NCBI GenBank assembly: GCA_012032555.1
Contig: JAAUSR010000007.1
Span: forward strand, 23,820-87,819
Length of the DNA stretch: 64,000 nt
From: Thioploca sp.
Lineage (GTDB): Bacteria; Pseudomonadota; Gammaproteobacteria; Beggiatoales; Beggiatoaceae
Reading direction: 5' to 3'
Below are positions 1 to 8,287 of this stretch, in pieces. The notes under the pieces are model-generated. The model did not search any database. It saw nothing but the letters and a program-made list of their open reading frames with translations, and was not told the origin of the DNA. Both the position numbers and the translations under genes were made by a program. Numbering within the stretch: the first letter of the stretch is position 1; each line of letters opens with the position of its first letter.

Positions 1-127
1 TTGTAGATATGTTCGCTGATAGTCGTTTCGACAAGTTCCATATGAACCTCCCGTTTAATTTGTTCAAGGAGCGGTGGTGATACTTTACTATAAAAATTAA
101 CCCACTGAGTTATCAATAGTAACTGGT
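1..127. repeat. 127-bp direct repeat, copy 1
   Basis: Bases 1-127 are identical to 4348-4474, by base-by-base comparison. Both copies encode the same C-terminal segment of an Rpn-like protein on the minus strand. The repeats bracket the toxin-antitoxin, Uma2 and GT-C/TPR genes. Confidence 0.95.
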
Positions 128-224
128 CAGACGTGAGTTGTGCTTTATGAAAACACTGTTGAGACTTTCTTTTAATGAGCCACTTGAAGAGCGAATCATG
201 GCTTTTGGGGTTGAGTCGTTTCAT
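1..224 (-). pseudogene. Rpn-like PD-(D/E)XK transposase-family fragment, cut by window edge
   Basis: An ATG at 224 opens a frame of 74 codons that runs off the left edge. The first 17 residues, MKRLNPKSHDSLFKWLI, match the usual start of Rpn/YhgA-like recombination-promoting nucleases. About 20 residues later the protein jumps straight to the LLITQWVNFYSK segment, which in full-length relatives (around 300 residues) lies far downstream. The nuclease core therefore appears deleted. The distal 127 bases are repeated exactly at 4348-4474 in a second fragment. It is most likely a decayed mobile-element-associated gene; family assignment is from remembered motifs. Confidence 0.5.
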
Positions 225-348
225 GTTTAGTAAGGGTTCGCGCTATGCCTATCATCTGCTTAGATCTATTCTAGTTGGTTCTACATTCTTTCCAAAAAAA
301 CATGATAGCATATTAAATTAAGCGAATAATAACCTATAGTGATAAAAT

Positions 349-645
349 ATGATTCCTCAACGAGTTAAAACCATTGTTAATGATATTTCCGCAGAATTTA
401 ACCGTCGGTTTCAGGGCAAAGCTAATCTAATTTGGTTTGGTTCCTGGATAAAAGGTAACGCTTATCTGCAATCTGACATTGATTTAGCCATTGAATATAT
501 TGATGAATTGAATCAACAAGAATTGATCGCTTTTAGAAATTGGCTCGATGATTTTCCCACACTGTATCGGATTGACTTCGTTGATATGAAAACCGCCAGT
601 GAATTATTAAAACAAGAGATAAACCGATACGGACAAAGGTTATGA
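349..645 (+). CDS. mntA: MntA-like nucleotidyltransferase antitoxin
   Basis: Minimal nucleotidyltransferase of 98 residues. The diagnostic GSx10DxD motif is intact: G31-S32, then D43 and D45 in the segment SDIDLAI, with a later acidic candidate in RIDFVD. In the characterised MntA-HepT modules the MNT protein neutralises the HEPN toxin by transferring AMP to a tyrosine of its active-site motif. The gene overlaps the next one by four bases (ATGA at 642-645), the usual coupled arrangement. Size and motif spacing are typical. Function is assigned by motif and context, not by an alignment. Confidence 0.85.
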   Translation: MIPQRVKTIVNDISAEFNRRFQGKANLIWFGSWIKGNAYLQSDIDLAIEYIDELNQQELIAFRNWLDDFPTLYRIDFVDMKTASELLKQEINRYGQRL

Positions 646-1031
646 ATGATAAATATAAGCTCACTAATTTTGCCAGAGCGGTTAATAACTTACAAAGTAT
701 TCTGAGAGAAACAGCAACACCCATTGTGCGTGATGCGGCCATTAAACGCTATGAACTGTGTTATGAATTAGCTTGGAAAGCTATCCAAGCAGCCTTAAGA
801 ACCGAAGGTTTAGAAGTGTGCAAATCGCCTAAAAATTGTTTCCAACAAGCCTTTCAGCAAGGTTGGATTGAGGATGAACCAACTTTTGCAGAAATGATAG
901 CCAAGCGCAATTTGACAACGCATACCTATAACGACAACTTAGCAGAAGAAGTTTATGCTAACTTGAAAAAATATTTAGTGCTATTTGAATTTTTATTAGC
1001 ACAATTACAAATTGGTCTGGAGAAGTCTTAA
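642..1031 (+). CDS. hepT: HepT-like HEPN RNase toxin
   Basis: Protein of 129 residues of the HI0074/HepT family, all-helical. The catalytic RNase motif Rx4HxY is complete (R89, H94, Y96 in RNLTTHTY), so the toxin is predicted active and Y96 is the expected AMPylation target of the upstream nucleotidyltransferase. Translational start is the ATG at 642, inside the stop of the antitoxin gene. The order antitoxin-toxin and four-base overlap support a working type VII toxin-antitoxin unit in an accessory region with mobile-element remnants on both sides. Confidence 0.85.
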   Translation: MNDKYKLTNFARAVNNLQSILRETATPIVRDAAIKRYELCYELAWKAIQAALRTEGLEVCKSPKNCFQQAFQQGWIEDEPTFAEMIAKRNLTTHTYNDNLAEEVYANLKKYLVLFEFLLAQLQIGLEKS

Positions 1032-1053
1032 TTTAACGTGAGTTTGACTCAAT

Positions 1054-1551
1054 ATGATTGAATTAGTAGAACTTGCCGAAGCGGAATATCAAGAAATGGG
1101 ATCATTAAACCATAGTATCGTCCAAGCAAGGCTAACGGGTTTATTATTCAACGATGAAAGATTTACCCCAGCGGTAGAATTAAGTTTGGATGTAACCCAC
1201 TTAGATTTAAGTCAATTTGGACTGAGAATTAAAGAAGAACTCAAGCCAGATATCAGTATTTATCAAGGTCATCGTGAAGTAAGTAGTTTCGATGATGTGT
1301 TAAGAATGACTGAAATGCCGCTATTAGTTATTGAAATTCTTTCGCCCAAACAAACAATTGATGAACTTTTAGCCAAATTTAAGGCTTATTTTACCTTAGG
1401 TATTAAATCATGTTGGTTAGTGACTCCTTCAATCAAAGCAATAGCAGTCTATTCATCGTCTAAATACTTGAAAAGTTTTGGGATGAATGATATTGAAGTT
1501 ATTGATGAAATAGGAAATATTCACTTGCCAATGCAAAAAATTTTTGGATAG
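1054..1551 (+). CDS. Uma2-family PD-(D/E)XK endonuclease-like protein
   Basis: 165-residue protein with the Uma2 (DUF820) pattern: a PDISIY segment near residue 65 and the strand LLVIEILSPKQT followed by a helix with K-x-YF, then a conserved SCWLV strand. The family has a restriction-endonuclease fold and is strongly expanded in cyanobacteria and large sulfur bacteria; its biological role is unknown. It is slightly shorter than typical members (about 190), mainly at the N-terminus. It follows hepT by 22 bases, so co-transcription is likely, but a functional link is not established. Confidence 0.75.
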   Translation: MIELVELAEAEYQEMGSLNHSIVQARLTGLLFNDERFTPAVELSLDVTHLDLSQFGLRIKEELKPDISIYQGHREVSSFDDVLRMTEMPLLVIEILSPKQTIDELLAKFKAYFTLGIKSCWLVTPSIKAIAVYSSSKYLKSFGMNDIEVIDEIGNIHLPMQKIFG

Positions 1552-1602
1552 CTAGCGAATAAGTCAACCGCTACAGCACTATCGAAAAGTAAGCACATTC
1601 TT

Positions 1603-2730
1603 ATGAACAAATCAATCAAACCAATAAGCAGATTAATCTTTCCTATCGTCAGCATTATCTTGGCTTTATCGATATACATGACAATCCTAACGTTGCCTAT
1701 TCCCAAAGAAATTGGATTAGCAATGCGGTTTGGTCTGGTCCCAGTAATTTTATATGTTATTTTTTTTCTTTATCAGGCTTTTCGTTTACCGGGACAGATA
1801 GGAAGATTTACTAGTTTTAGTTTGACCTTAGTGCTGTTTGCTTTACCGTTATCAGGAGTGTGGAATAGTGGTATTAGCAATAATCAACTTGTTGGAGGAC
1901 TCTTACCGTTATCTGATACTCAATCTTACTACTACGATGCTCAACGCTTGCTTGAAGGGCAAACCTTTGATTCAATTTCTTCCCGTCGTCCTTTGGCTAA
2001 TGGTGCGTTGGCTACAATACTAGGAGTAACTCACCATAATCTACAAATAACACTGGCTATTTTAGTTCTCATCACCGCATTGTCCTGTTTCCTATTAATA
2101 CGTGAAATACAATATAGCCATGGAACAATAGCTGGACTTGTGGTATTAACTATACTTTTTCTGTTTTACCGGTATTTTATTGGTACAACCATGACAGAAA
2201 ATATAGGACTATCGTTAGGTGCGGTTGGGTTTGCAATCATGTGGCGTGGTAGCGGCAGAAAATCTATTAATATGATTTTATTTGGTATTTTTATACTTAC
2301 TTTAGCACTGCATGCACGATCCGGTGCTTTTTTGGTATTACCGGCTTTAGTTGTTTGGGGAAGCCGAGCTTTTCGTGGTCACTCTTTGTTCTCATGGCAT
2401 TTTTTAGTTGGTTCAATTAGCATGGTATTTTTAGGTTTTGTGGTGAACTTTATAGTACTAAAGGTAGTTAATCCGGATGGCATTTCCAATTCAAATTTCT
2501 CTTATACTTTATATGGATTAGCCGACGGAGGCAGTGGTTGGAAACGGGTAATGAGGGATCACCCTGAGATCGAAGAGATACCAGGACAATTAGAGAAAGA
2601 ACAAAAGATATACCAGTTAGCATTAGAGAAAATTCGCCTTAATCCTCTAGGTTTAGTGAAAGGTCTATGGCATGGATTAAGTGAGTATTGGGAATATAGT
2701 TTTTTTTCGTTACCGAACCTAACTTTTTAA
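1603..2730 (+). CDS. GT-C-like polytopic membrane protein, N-terminal part (frameshifted)
   Basis: 375 residues with about nine hydrophobic segments and a first outer loop reading SDTQSYYYDAQRLLEG, the kind of acidic loop seen in GT-C glycosyltransferases of the mannosyltransferase type. The frame ends shortly after a run of eight T (2700-2707). Adding one T joins it without interruption to the frame of the next entry, giving about 847 residues with membrane segments continuing across the junction. The stop is therefore probably a sequencing error, though a phase-variable tract is possible. Specific substrate unknown. Confidence 0.7.
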   Translation: MNKSIKPISRLIFPIVSIILALSIYMTILTLPIPKEIGLAMRFGLVPVILYVIFFLYQAFRLPGQIGRFTSFSLTLVLFALPLSGVWNSGISNNQLVGGLLPLSDTQSYYYDAQRLLEGQTFDSISSRRPLANGALATILGVTHHNLQITLAILVLITALSCFLLIREIQYSHGTIAGLVVLTILFLFYRYFIGTTMTENIGLSLGAVGFAIMWRGSGRKSINMILFGIFILTLALHARSGAFLVLPALVVWGSRAFRGHSLFSWHFLVGSISMVFLGFVVNFIVLKVVNPDGISNSNFSYTLYGLADGGSGWKRVMRDHPEIEEIPGQLEKEQKIYQLALEKIRLNPLGLVKGLWHGLSEYWEYSFFSLPNLTF

Positions 2731-2780
2731 ATATAACTCTCATAACTCAGGCATGGTGTTTCATCTTTATATTTTGGGGA

Positions 2781-4145
2781 ATGCTTCGTTGCTATCATCA
2801 ACAGCATATACTTTATAATTCATTAATATTTTTAGCCACAGTTGGTATTTTCTTTTCATCTCTTGTCTTGGCAGATGGCGGTTATCGTGTTTACGCAGCA
2901 ACTATACCAATGACAGCCACATTGGTTATGTTAGGCATGATACCGATGATTTCATGGGTAGAAAAAATAATGAATTGGAGAATATTATTCCAATACCACT
3001 CAAAGAATGTCAGTTGGTCATATCAACCACTCATTTTTTTTAGCATAACTTTAGTGTTACTCGTTTTTTTGGGACCCATTGTAACCAAAATGATGAGTCA
3101 ACCACCTCAATTTATTCAAGAACCTTGCTCGTCAGGACAAGAGACAATGTATGTACGTATCTCTCCGGGATCATGGATAAAATTGGTGGAAGATTGTGCC
3201 CTTGAACAAACCCAGGTACCATTTGTGCGCATCAGTGATTTTATTGGGAATCCTACTTCAACAGCAACATATAAACCCCATTTCCTTAGAACGGGCACCA
3301 CAATAATAAAGCCGATCAATCTTCTCTCAGGAGAACCTATTCCTTATTTACTTACTAATCACTATACATTCTTAAAAACAGACGACATTATGAAAGTATG
3401 TGGCAATTGGAAAGACAATAGTTACAATTATATAGCTAATGTCATTCAACCGGTTTCAGAAACTGATCTTCTTAAACATAAAGCTACTATGGCAGATAAA
3501 ACAGTAGTACACGAAAAAAATGCGAGTCACTTTTTAGAAACCGGTGATTTAGATAGCGCTGCGGCTGAATATGCTCAAATTGTTTACTTAGCAACTGATC
3601 GCCAAGAAATTATCACTGCTTTAAGTAACCGAGCACAAGTATCTCTTCAACAACACCAATTAGGTAAAGCCGCTGCGGATTATTCTCAAATGCTTACTCT
3701 GGCTCCAAGCTGTCATGAAGCTTATATTCGACGAGCAAAAGTTTATCATCAGCTGGGAAACTTAGAGAAGGCGATTGCGGATTATACTCAAGTCATTTCA
3801 CTTAATGAATCAAAGGTATGGTACCTTAGTTGGCTAGAGAATTTTATTCCCGGTGGTAAGAATGAACTGATTACCGCTTATGAAACGCGAGCGGCTCTCT
3901 ACCAAAGAAATAATCAACTGGATAAAGCCATTGCGGACTATACTCAGCTCCTGAGCCTTATTCCAGAAATCAATAATAAAGTTATAGATACTTATCAAAA
4001 TCGGGCTTTACTCTACGAAACAACGGGACGAGTAAATAAAGCGATTGCTGATTACTCTAAAGTTATCGTTTTGGATGCACGACCCGACAAACGAAATGCT
4101 GCTTCTAAAGCGCGTGCTTTCCTCTATTCCCGAACCAAACAATGA
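2781..4145 (+). CDS. C-terminal part of the GT-C-like membrane/TPR protein
   Basis: Continuation of the preceding gene in another frame; the same frame is open upstream to the T-run at 2700, so the ATG at 2781 is probably not a real start. Residues 1-120 contain two or three more membrane helices, followed by an extracytoplasmic stretch with four cysteines and then at least four TPR units from about residue 250 (repeated patterns KAIADYTQ and similar). A fusion of a glycosyltransferase-like membrane part with TPRs suggests a surface-glycan or lipoprotein glycosylation role, which is inference only. Confidence 0.7.
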   Translation: MLRCYHQQHILYNSLIFLATVGIFFSSLVLADGGYRVYAATIPMTATLVMLGMIPMISWVEKIMNWRILFQYHSKNVSWSYQPLIFFSITLVLLVFLGPIVTKMMSQPPQFIQEPCSSGQETMYVRISPGSWIKLVEDCALEQTQVPFVRISDFIGNPTSTATYKPHFLRTGTTIIKPINLLSGEPIPYLLTNHYTFLKTDDIMKVCGNWKDNSYNYIANVIQPVSETDLLKHKATMADKTVVHEKNASHFLETGDLDSAAAEYAQIVYLATDRQEIITALSNRAQVSLQQHQLGKAAADYSQMLTLAPSCHEAYIRRAKVYHQLGNLEKAIADYTQVISLNESKVWYLSWLENFIPGGKNELITAYETRAALYQRNNQLDKAIADYTQLLSLIPEINNKVIDTYQNRALLYETTGRVNKAIADYSKVIVLDARPDKRNAASKARAFLYSRTKQ

Positions 4146-4199
4146 GACTAAGTTATTTAAAGAATATTCAAGCGTTATCGGACTAGCTCCTGGTACAAG

Positions 4200-4523
4200 T
4201 TAATCTCTTGCTCTCACCAGCTCATTCAGTTTCTGCCGCAGCGGGGCACTCATCGAGTTCATTTGCTCGGCGGATAAAATTCCTTGTTGGTATAGAATTT
4301 CTAAGGTGGCGAGTTGTCCTTCAAGGATGCCTTCGGCTTTACCCTGATTGTAGATATGTTCGCTGATAGTCGTTTCGACAAGTTCCATATGAACCTCCCG
4401 TTTAATTTGTTCAAGGAGCGGTGGTGATACTTTACTATAAAAATTAACCCACTGAGTTATCAATAGTAACTGGTGTTTGATAAATCTCATAAAGGAGTTG
4501 TTGGGGAGCTTTGCCTTCATCAT
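4200..4523 (-). pseudogene. C-terminal Rpn-like transposase-family remnant
   Basis: 107-residue frame holding the C-terminal part of an Rpn-like protein: the shared LLITQWVNFYSK region, then EQIKREVHMELVETTISEH and a final stretch with QGKAEGILEGQ and a helical tail (AEQMNSMSAPLRQKLNELV). The first 15 codons are unrelated to the family start, so the N-terminal nuclease domain is missing. Shares the 127-bp direct repeat with the fragment at the left edge. Probably non-functional. Confidence 0.55.
4348..4474. repeat. 127-bp direct repeat, copy 2
   Basis: Identical to bases 1-127. Lies inside the Rpn-like remnant at 4200-4523. Recombination between the copies would delete the MntA-HepT/Uma2/GT-C segment. 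Confidence 0.95.
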
Positions 4524-4883
4524 TGGCTTTTAATGCTATAGCTAGGGTAATATAAGATTTAGATAAAAAACCTTATAAAATGATAACGAGTATCGGTATG
4601 ACAAAATAATTATCATTGAAGGAACATAATCTATAGCGCAGGCATAATAAAATGATTATAATTACCAGTTATTTTTATGAGTGATTTAACCAGATGACCT
4701 ATTCAATCGATTTGACAGGAGGGGTAATCATTTGAATAAATTAACTGTTTTAACCACCCCCAGCCCCTCATTCTCACTCAAGGAGGGGAGTAATTTTTCT
4801 TAACTTAATGGCAGGACTCAGTTGGGTACCTTGCCACAGCCAGAATATATCGGAATAACCGGGCCAGTGAGAATGACGGCTAG
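4524..4883. other. Intergenic stretch without a credible gene
   Basis: AT-rich, no supported coding frame. It contains a hairpin followed by Ts at 4764-4798 and one copy of the short dispersed motif CTTAACTTAATGGCA (4799-4813). Confidence 0.6.
4764..4798 (+). terminator. Hairpin with T-run, possible terminator
   Basis: Perfect 6-bp stem CCCCTC/GAGGGG (4764-4769 with 4783-4788) with a 13-base loop, followed by a run of five T at 4794-4798. Stem is short, so the call is tentative. Confidence 0.35.
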
Positions 4884-5204
4884 GTTTTCAAACAAATTCG
4901 TCCATTTCTTTATAACAACGAGTTATACGGAGATAAAGCCTACCAACTCCCGGATGAAGAAGACATTTGGAATCAACCGGAACTTGCCGTGTAAACACCC
5001 ATTAAAAAACAAAAACACCCCGCTTACCTAAATGCCGCCGACAAATTATTTTCAACCGCCGATTCACGGATTCGTCAACCAATTGAGTCGTTATTTACTT
5101 GGGTTGAACGAAAATCTGGTATTGAGTTAGCCAGTCAAGTTCGTTCTTATGCGAGTCTTCTCGTTCAGGTCTTCGGGAGACTAGCTGCGACGGTATTTCT
5201 TTGA
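4884..5204 (+). pseudogene. DDE transposase remnant (C-terminal part)
   Basis: One frame, interrupted by a TAA at 4992-4994, reads FKQIRPFLYNNELYGDKAYQ before the stop and, after it, ADKLFSTADSRIRQPIESL then FTWVERKSGIELASQVRSY, ending at 5204. This looks like the C-terminal catalytic part of a DDE insertion-sequence transposase: a GDKAY strand, and an R-x-x-IES helix that would carry the final glutamate. The N-terminal half is absent and no inverted repeats were found. I cannot fix the IS family (IS4, IS5 or IS982 type). The fragment sits just upstream of kdsD, the conserved operon's first gene. Confidence 0.6.
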
Positions 5205-5389
5205 AGCTACTTACGAGTTAGCTCTTAATTCGCATTTGATGATACCGGGAGTTAAGTCACGATATTTCCCACCAACCTGAAGAATATTCAAAATGAGAAT
5301 GGCTGTAACGCTATTCACTACTTAAGACTATTTTAGGTTGTTATTGTACAATGATTCGATTTGTATTTTTATACTTTATAATATGATAT

Positions 5390-5740
5390 ATGTCCATACC
5401 TAATCAACCGGCTGAAAAATTAAAAACCTTAGGACTAGCTGTTATCCATACCGAGGCACAGGCGGTTGCCAATTTAGCTAACCGAGTTGACGATACTTTT
5501 GTTCAAGCTTGCCAATTGATGCTCCAATGTGTTGGTCGTATTGTGGTTATCGGTATGGGCAAATCGGGACATATTGGTCATAAAATTGCGGCAACTTTAG
5601 CGAGTACCGGTAGTCCCGCCTTTTTTGTTCATCCTGGCGAAGCGAGTCATGGCGATTTAGGAATGATCACGGCTAAAGATGTAGTTTTAGCTTTGTCCAA
5701 TTCCGGTGAAACTGACGAAATTTTAGTAATTTACCTTTGA
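5390..5740 (+). CDS. kdsD: Arabinose-5-phosphate isomerase KdsD, N-terminal piece (frameshifted)
   Basis: KdsD converts ribulose-5-phosphate to arabinose-5-phosphate, the first step of Kdo synthesis for lipopolysaccharide. This piece contains the SIS sugar-isomerase fold: VVIGMGKSGHIGHKIAATL, the conserved HPGEASHGDLG loop and ALSNSGETDE. The frame stops after EILVIYL because one T is missing near 5731; restoring it gives EILVILPLIKRLEVPL, as in intact KdsD. The whole gene, 5390-6374, would encode about 327 residues, normal length. It heads the LPS/rpoN operon. A truncated inverted copy of its 5' end and promoter region lies at 48288-48490. Confidence 0.88.
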   Translation: MSIPNQPAEKLKTLGLAVIHTEAQAVANLANRVDDTFVQACQLMLQCVGRIVVIGMGKSGHIGHKIAATLASTGSPAFFVHPGEASHGDLGMITAKDVVLALSNSGETDEILVIYL

Positions 5741-6132
5741 TCAAACGGTTGGAAGTCCCTTTAATTACTTTAACGGGTAATCCAACTTCGACTTTAGCTA
5801 AAGCCGCTACGGTTAATATTGATGTCAGTGTAGCAAAAGAAGCGTGTCCGCTTGGATTAGCGCCAACTTCAAGTACGACTGCTGCTTTAGTGATGGGTGA
5901 TGCGTTAGCCATTGCTTTATTAGAAGCAAAAGGGTTTAATGCGGATGACTTTGCTCGATCTCATCCCAAAGGACGACTTGGACGTCGTCTCTTATTATTA
6001 ACTCGTGATATTATGCATACTGGTGAGGCTATGCCGATGGTATTCAGTACAGCGACTATAGGTGATGCCTTGGTGGAAATGACGCGTAAAGGCTTTGGCA
6101 TGACAACTATCGTCACTCATCATTACAAGTGA
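5737..6132 (+). CDS. kdsD: KdsD, middle piece (rest of SIS domain and first CBS domain)
   Basis: Continues kdsD in a second frame. It carries the isomerase hallmark KEACPLGLAPTSSTTAALVM, the DDFARSHPKGRLGRRLL segment and the start of the first CBS domain (DIMHTGEAMPMV). It ends in GMTTIVTHHYK followed by TGA at 6130-6132; one extra base near 6118-6124 restores reading into VIGIFTDGDLRR. Two independent one-base losses in a gene normally needed for viability favour sequencing error. Confidence 0.85.
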   Translation: MIKRLEVPLITLTGNPTSTLAKAATVNIDVSVAKEACPLGLAPTSSTTAALVMGDALAIALLEAKGFNADDFARSHPKGRLGRRLLLLTRDIMHTGEAMPMVFSTATIGDALVEMTRKGFGMTTIVTHHYK

Positions 6133-6374
6133 TTGGTATTTTTACGGATGGTGATTTGCGTCGAACACTTGATAAACAGATTGATATTCATAGTACAATA
6201 ATTACTGAGGTGATGACAAAAGATTGCAAAACGGTCAGAGCGAGTCATTTAGCCGTTGAAGCTTTAACTTTAATGCAACTGAATAAAATTACTGTGTTAT
6301 TGGTTGTTGATGCCCAACAAATTTTGATAGGTGTATTGCATATGCATGATTTATTAAGAGCTGGGGTAGTATGA
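6129..6374 (+). CDS. kdsD: KdsD, C-terminal piece (CBS domains)
   Basis: Third frame of kdsD: IFTDGDLRRTLDKQ, then a second CBS motif (VMTKDCKTV) and the typical ending GVLHMHDLLRAGVV. The GTG taken as a start at 6129 is only the frame entry point after the indel. The true gene ends at 6374, one base before the start of kdsC. Confidence 0.85.
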   Translation: MIGIFTDGDLRRTLDKQIDIHSTIITEVMTKDCKTVRASHLAVEALTLMQLNKITVLLVVDAQQILIGVLHMHDLLRAGVV

Positions 6375-6375
6375 C

Positions 6376-6912
6376 ATGAAATTAATTTTAGAAAAGGCTG
6401 CCTTGGTTCGATTAGTCATATTCGATGTAGATGGCGTTCTGACTGATGGTCGCCTATACTTAGATAATAAAGGAGAAGAATATAAAGCCTTTTATGCGCA
6501 GGATGGTTTGGGAATGACGATGCTGCAAGCAACTGGGGTCTCGATAGCGATTATTACCGCTCGATGTTCGGAAGTCGTTACCCATCGAATGCAGTTTCTT
6601 GGTATTAAGTATGTTTACCAGGGACAAGCGGATAAAGTAATGGCATTCCATCAACTCTGTCAGCAATTACCACTAGAACCACAACAAATTGCTTATGTTG
6701 GCGATGATATGAATGATATAGCGGTTATGTCACGAGTTGGACTGGCGATAGCGGTAGCTAATGCCCATGCGTTAGTCATTAAACAAGCACATTGGCAAAC
6801 TCGATCTCAAGGTGGGTATGGTGCAGCACGGGAAGTTTGTGAATTAATTATGCAGGCACAAGGAACATGGACTACTCAACTGGGTCAATATGGTATTATA
6901 AATCACGATTAA
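6376..6912 (+). CDS. kdsC: 3-deoxy-D-manno-octulosonate 8-phosphate phosphatase KdsC
   Basis: HAD-superfamily phosphatase of 178 residues that removes phosphate from Kdo-8-phosphate in lipopolysaccharide synthesis. HAD motif I is FDVDGVLTDG (residues 17-26), motif II is in IITAR (threonine), motif III the lysine of GQADK, and motif IV YVGDDMNDI. The C-terminal QGGYGAAREV helix is characteristic of KdsC. It starts one base after the kdsD stop and overlaps lptC by 46 bases, consistent with a tight operon. Confidence 0.93.
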   Translation: MKLILEKAALVRLVIFDVDGVLTDGRLYLDNKGEEYKAFYAQDGLGMTMLQATGVSIAIITARCSEVVTHRMQFLGIKYVYQGQADKVMAFHQLCQQLPLEPQQIAYVGDDMNDIAVMSRVGLAIAVANAHALVIKQAHWQTRSQGGYGAAREVCELIMQAQGTWTTQLGQYGIINHD

Positions 6913-7484
6913 CCCAAGTTATTTCAATTCTTTATCAGAGCTGGGTGTGGATTCTACTCACGACTTTTGCTCTCGTCACCACTTGGTTGGTACAAAATCT
7001 AGAAAAAGACTGGTCTACTTCTCCTCAAATGAGTGATCATATACCAGATTATACCCTGCATCATTTTCAAAGTGTCCAAATGAATGAACAGGGCTATTTA
7101 AGAAGTCGATTAATGGCTGAAAAAATGGTACATTATCTTCAAGCTAAAACCGAACTGACAACGCCAGCTATCGTGTTTTATAAGCATCAACAACCCATTT
7201 GGGAAATCCAAGCTGAACGCGGGGAAATCTCCAATGATGATAATGAAATCTGGTTGTTAGGTCAGACTCATTTGCGGCGATATACGCTCAACCAATTCAA
7301 GGAATTGGAAATAATTACCCGCGATGTACGATTGCAACGAGATACCCAATATGCCGAAACGGCTTTAGCTACTCAGATTATTAGTCCTTATGGTAAAACT
7401 CATAGTGTGGGAATGCGCGTGTTTATACCCCAAGAAAAAATAGAATTACTTTCACAAGTGCAAGGAAATTATGTACTTCATTAA
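6867..7484 (+). CDS. lptC: LPS export protein LptC
   Basis: 205 residues: short cytoplasmic N-terminus, one membrane helix at about residues 24-42 (WVWILLTTFALVTTWLV) and a periplasmic LptC/OstA-like beta domain containing MAEKMVHYL and LLGQTHLRRY. LptC is the bitopic inner-membrane part of the Lpt bridge that passes lipopolysaccharide from LptB2FG to LptA. The ATG at 6867 overlaps kdsC by 46 bases, which is unusually long, but no better ATG exists before the membrane helix. The 3' end overlaps lptA by 14 bases. Confidence 0.88.
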   Translation: MDYSTGSIWYYKSRLTQVISILYQSWVWILLTTFALVTTWLVQNLEKDWSTSPQMSDHIPDYTLHHFQSVQMNEQGYLRSRLMAEKMVHYLQAKTELTTPAIVFYKHQQPIWEIQAERGEISNDDNEIWLLGQTHLRRYTLNQFKELEIITRDVRLQRDTQYAETALATQIISPYGKTHSVGMRVFIPQEKIELLSQVQGNYVLH

Positions 7485-7995
7485 ATTAATTGGATTAATA
7501 TGGGGTATTTTGCTATCGATCAGCGTATTGGCCTTAACGGGTGATCGTGAGCAACCGATTCAAATTGAAGCTAACCAAGCGACTATTAATAATATTGAAG
7601 GTATAGCAACTTATCAAGGAAATGTCATTGTAACTCAAGGGAGTATTCATATTACCGCTGAGACCGTCATTATCAATTATTCCAAAGAACAAAACATTAC
7701 TAGCGTTATCGCCAAAGGCGAACCGGTCCAGTTTCAACAGCGTTTGGACCAAGGCGACAATATTAAAGCCAAAGCCAAAGAAATGGAATATAATGCCGCT
7801 AAGGATATGCTGCACTTACGACAATCGGCTGAATTACGCAAAGAGAGGAATGGAGAAGATACTTATATTTCTCAAGCACCTAATATTACTTATGATACCC
7901 AACAAGGTATTATTAGTGCGGATAAGGGTGATAGTAAGCAGGGCAGAATCATTATGACTTTGAAACCACAAGCAAAGTCATCGCCAGCACCATGA
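7471..7995 (+). CDS. lptA: LPS transport periplasmic protein LptA
   Basis: 174 residues with a cleavable signal peptide (hydrophobic stretch about residues 4-20, ending near LALTGD) and one OstA/LptA jellyroll domain: QPIQIEANQATINN, the GNVIVTQGSI strand, and KEMEYNAAKDMLHL. It forms the periplasmic bridge for lipopolysaccharide export. The stop codon overlaps the lptB start (ATGA at 7992-7995), so translation is probably coupled. Confidence 0.9.
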   Translation: MYFIKLIGLIWGILLSISVLALTGDREQPIQIEANQATINNIEGIATYQGNVIVTQGSIHITAETVIINYSKEQNITSVIAKGEPVQFQQRLDQGDNIKAKAKEMEYNAAKDMLHLRQSAELRKERNGEDTYISQAPNITYDTQQGIISADKGDSKQGRIIMTLKPQAKSSPAP

Positions 7996-8270
7996 GCACG
8001 TTGTTAGCACAACATCTAGCTAAGCGATATAAATCACGCCAGGTGGTTAAAGATGTGAGCTTGAACATTACCAGTGGTGAAGTAGTAGGTTTATTAGGTC
8101 CAAATGGTGCTGGTAAAACCACCAGTTTTTACATGATGGTAGGGTTAATCGCTTGTGATGAGGGTATGATCTCACTGGATGGTAAAGAAGTGACTTATGA
8201 TCCCATGCATAAGCGAGCACAAAAGGGTTTAGGTTATTTACCACAAGAACCTTCTGTTTTCGCAAACTGA
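7992..8270 (+). CDS. lptB: LPS export ABC ATPase LptB, N-terminal piece (frameshifted)
   Basis: First 92 residues of LptB, the cytoplasmic ATPase powering lipopolysaccharide extraction. The Walker A motif is intact ([17 protein letters not shown]), followed by the LptB-type Q-loop [10 protein letters not shown]. The frame then stops in TGA at 8268-8270. One additional T in the T4 run 8257-8260 gives [17 protein letters not shown] and joins the two pieces into about 241 residues, the normal length. Confidence 0.9.
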   Translation: MSTLLAQHLAKRYKSRQVVKDVSLNITSGEVVGLLGPNGAGKTTSFYMMVGLIACDEGMISLDGKEVTYDPMHKRAQKGLGYLPQEPSVFAN

Positions 8271-8287
8271 CCGTCGCTGACAATATT

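Noticed and set aside
4822-5031. 69-codon ORF
   Set aside because: Out of frame with the recognisable transposase remnant covering the same bases.
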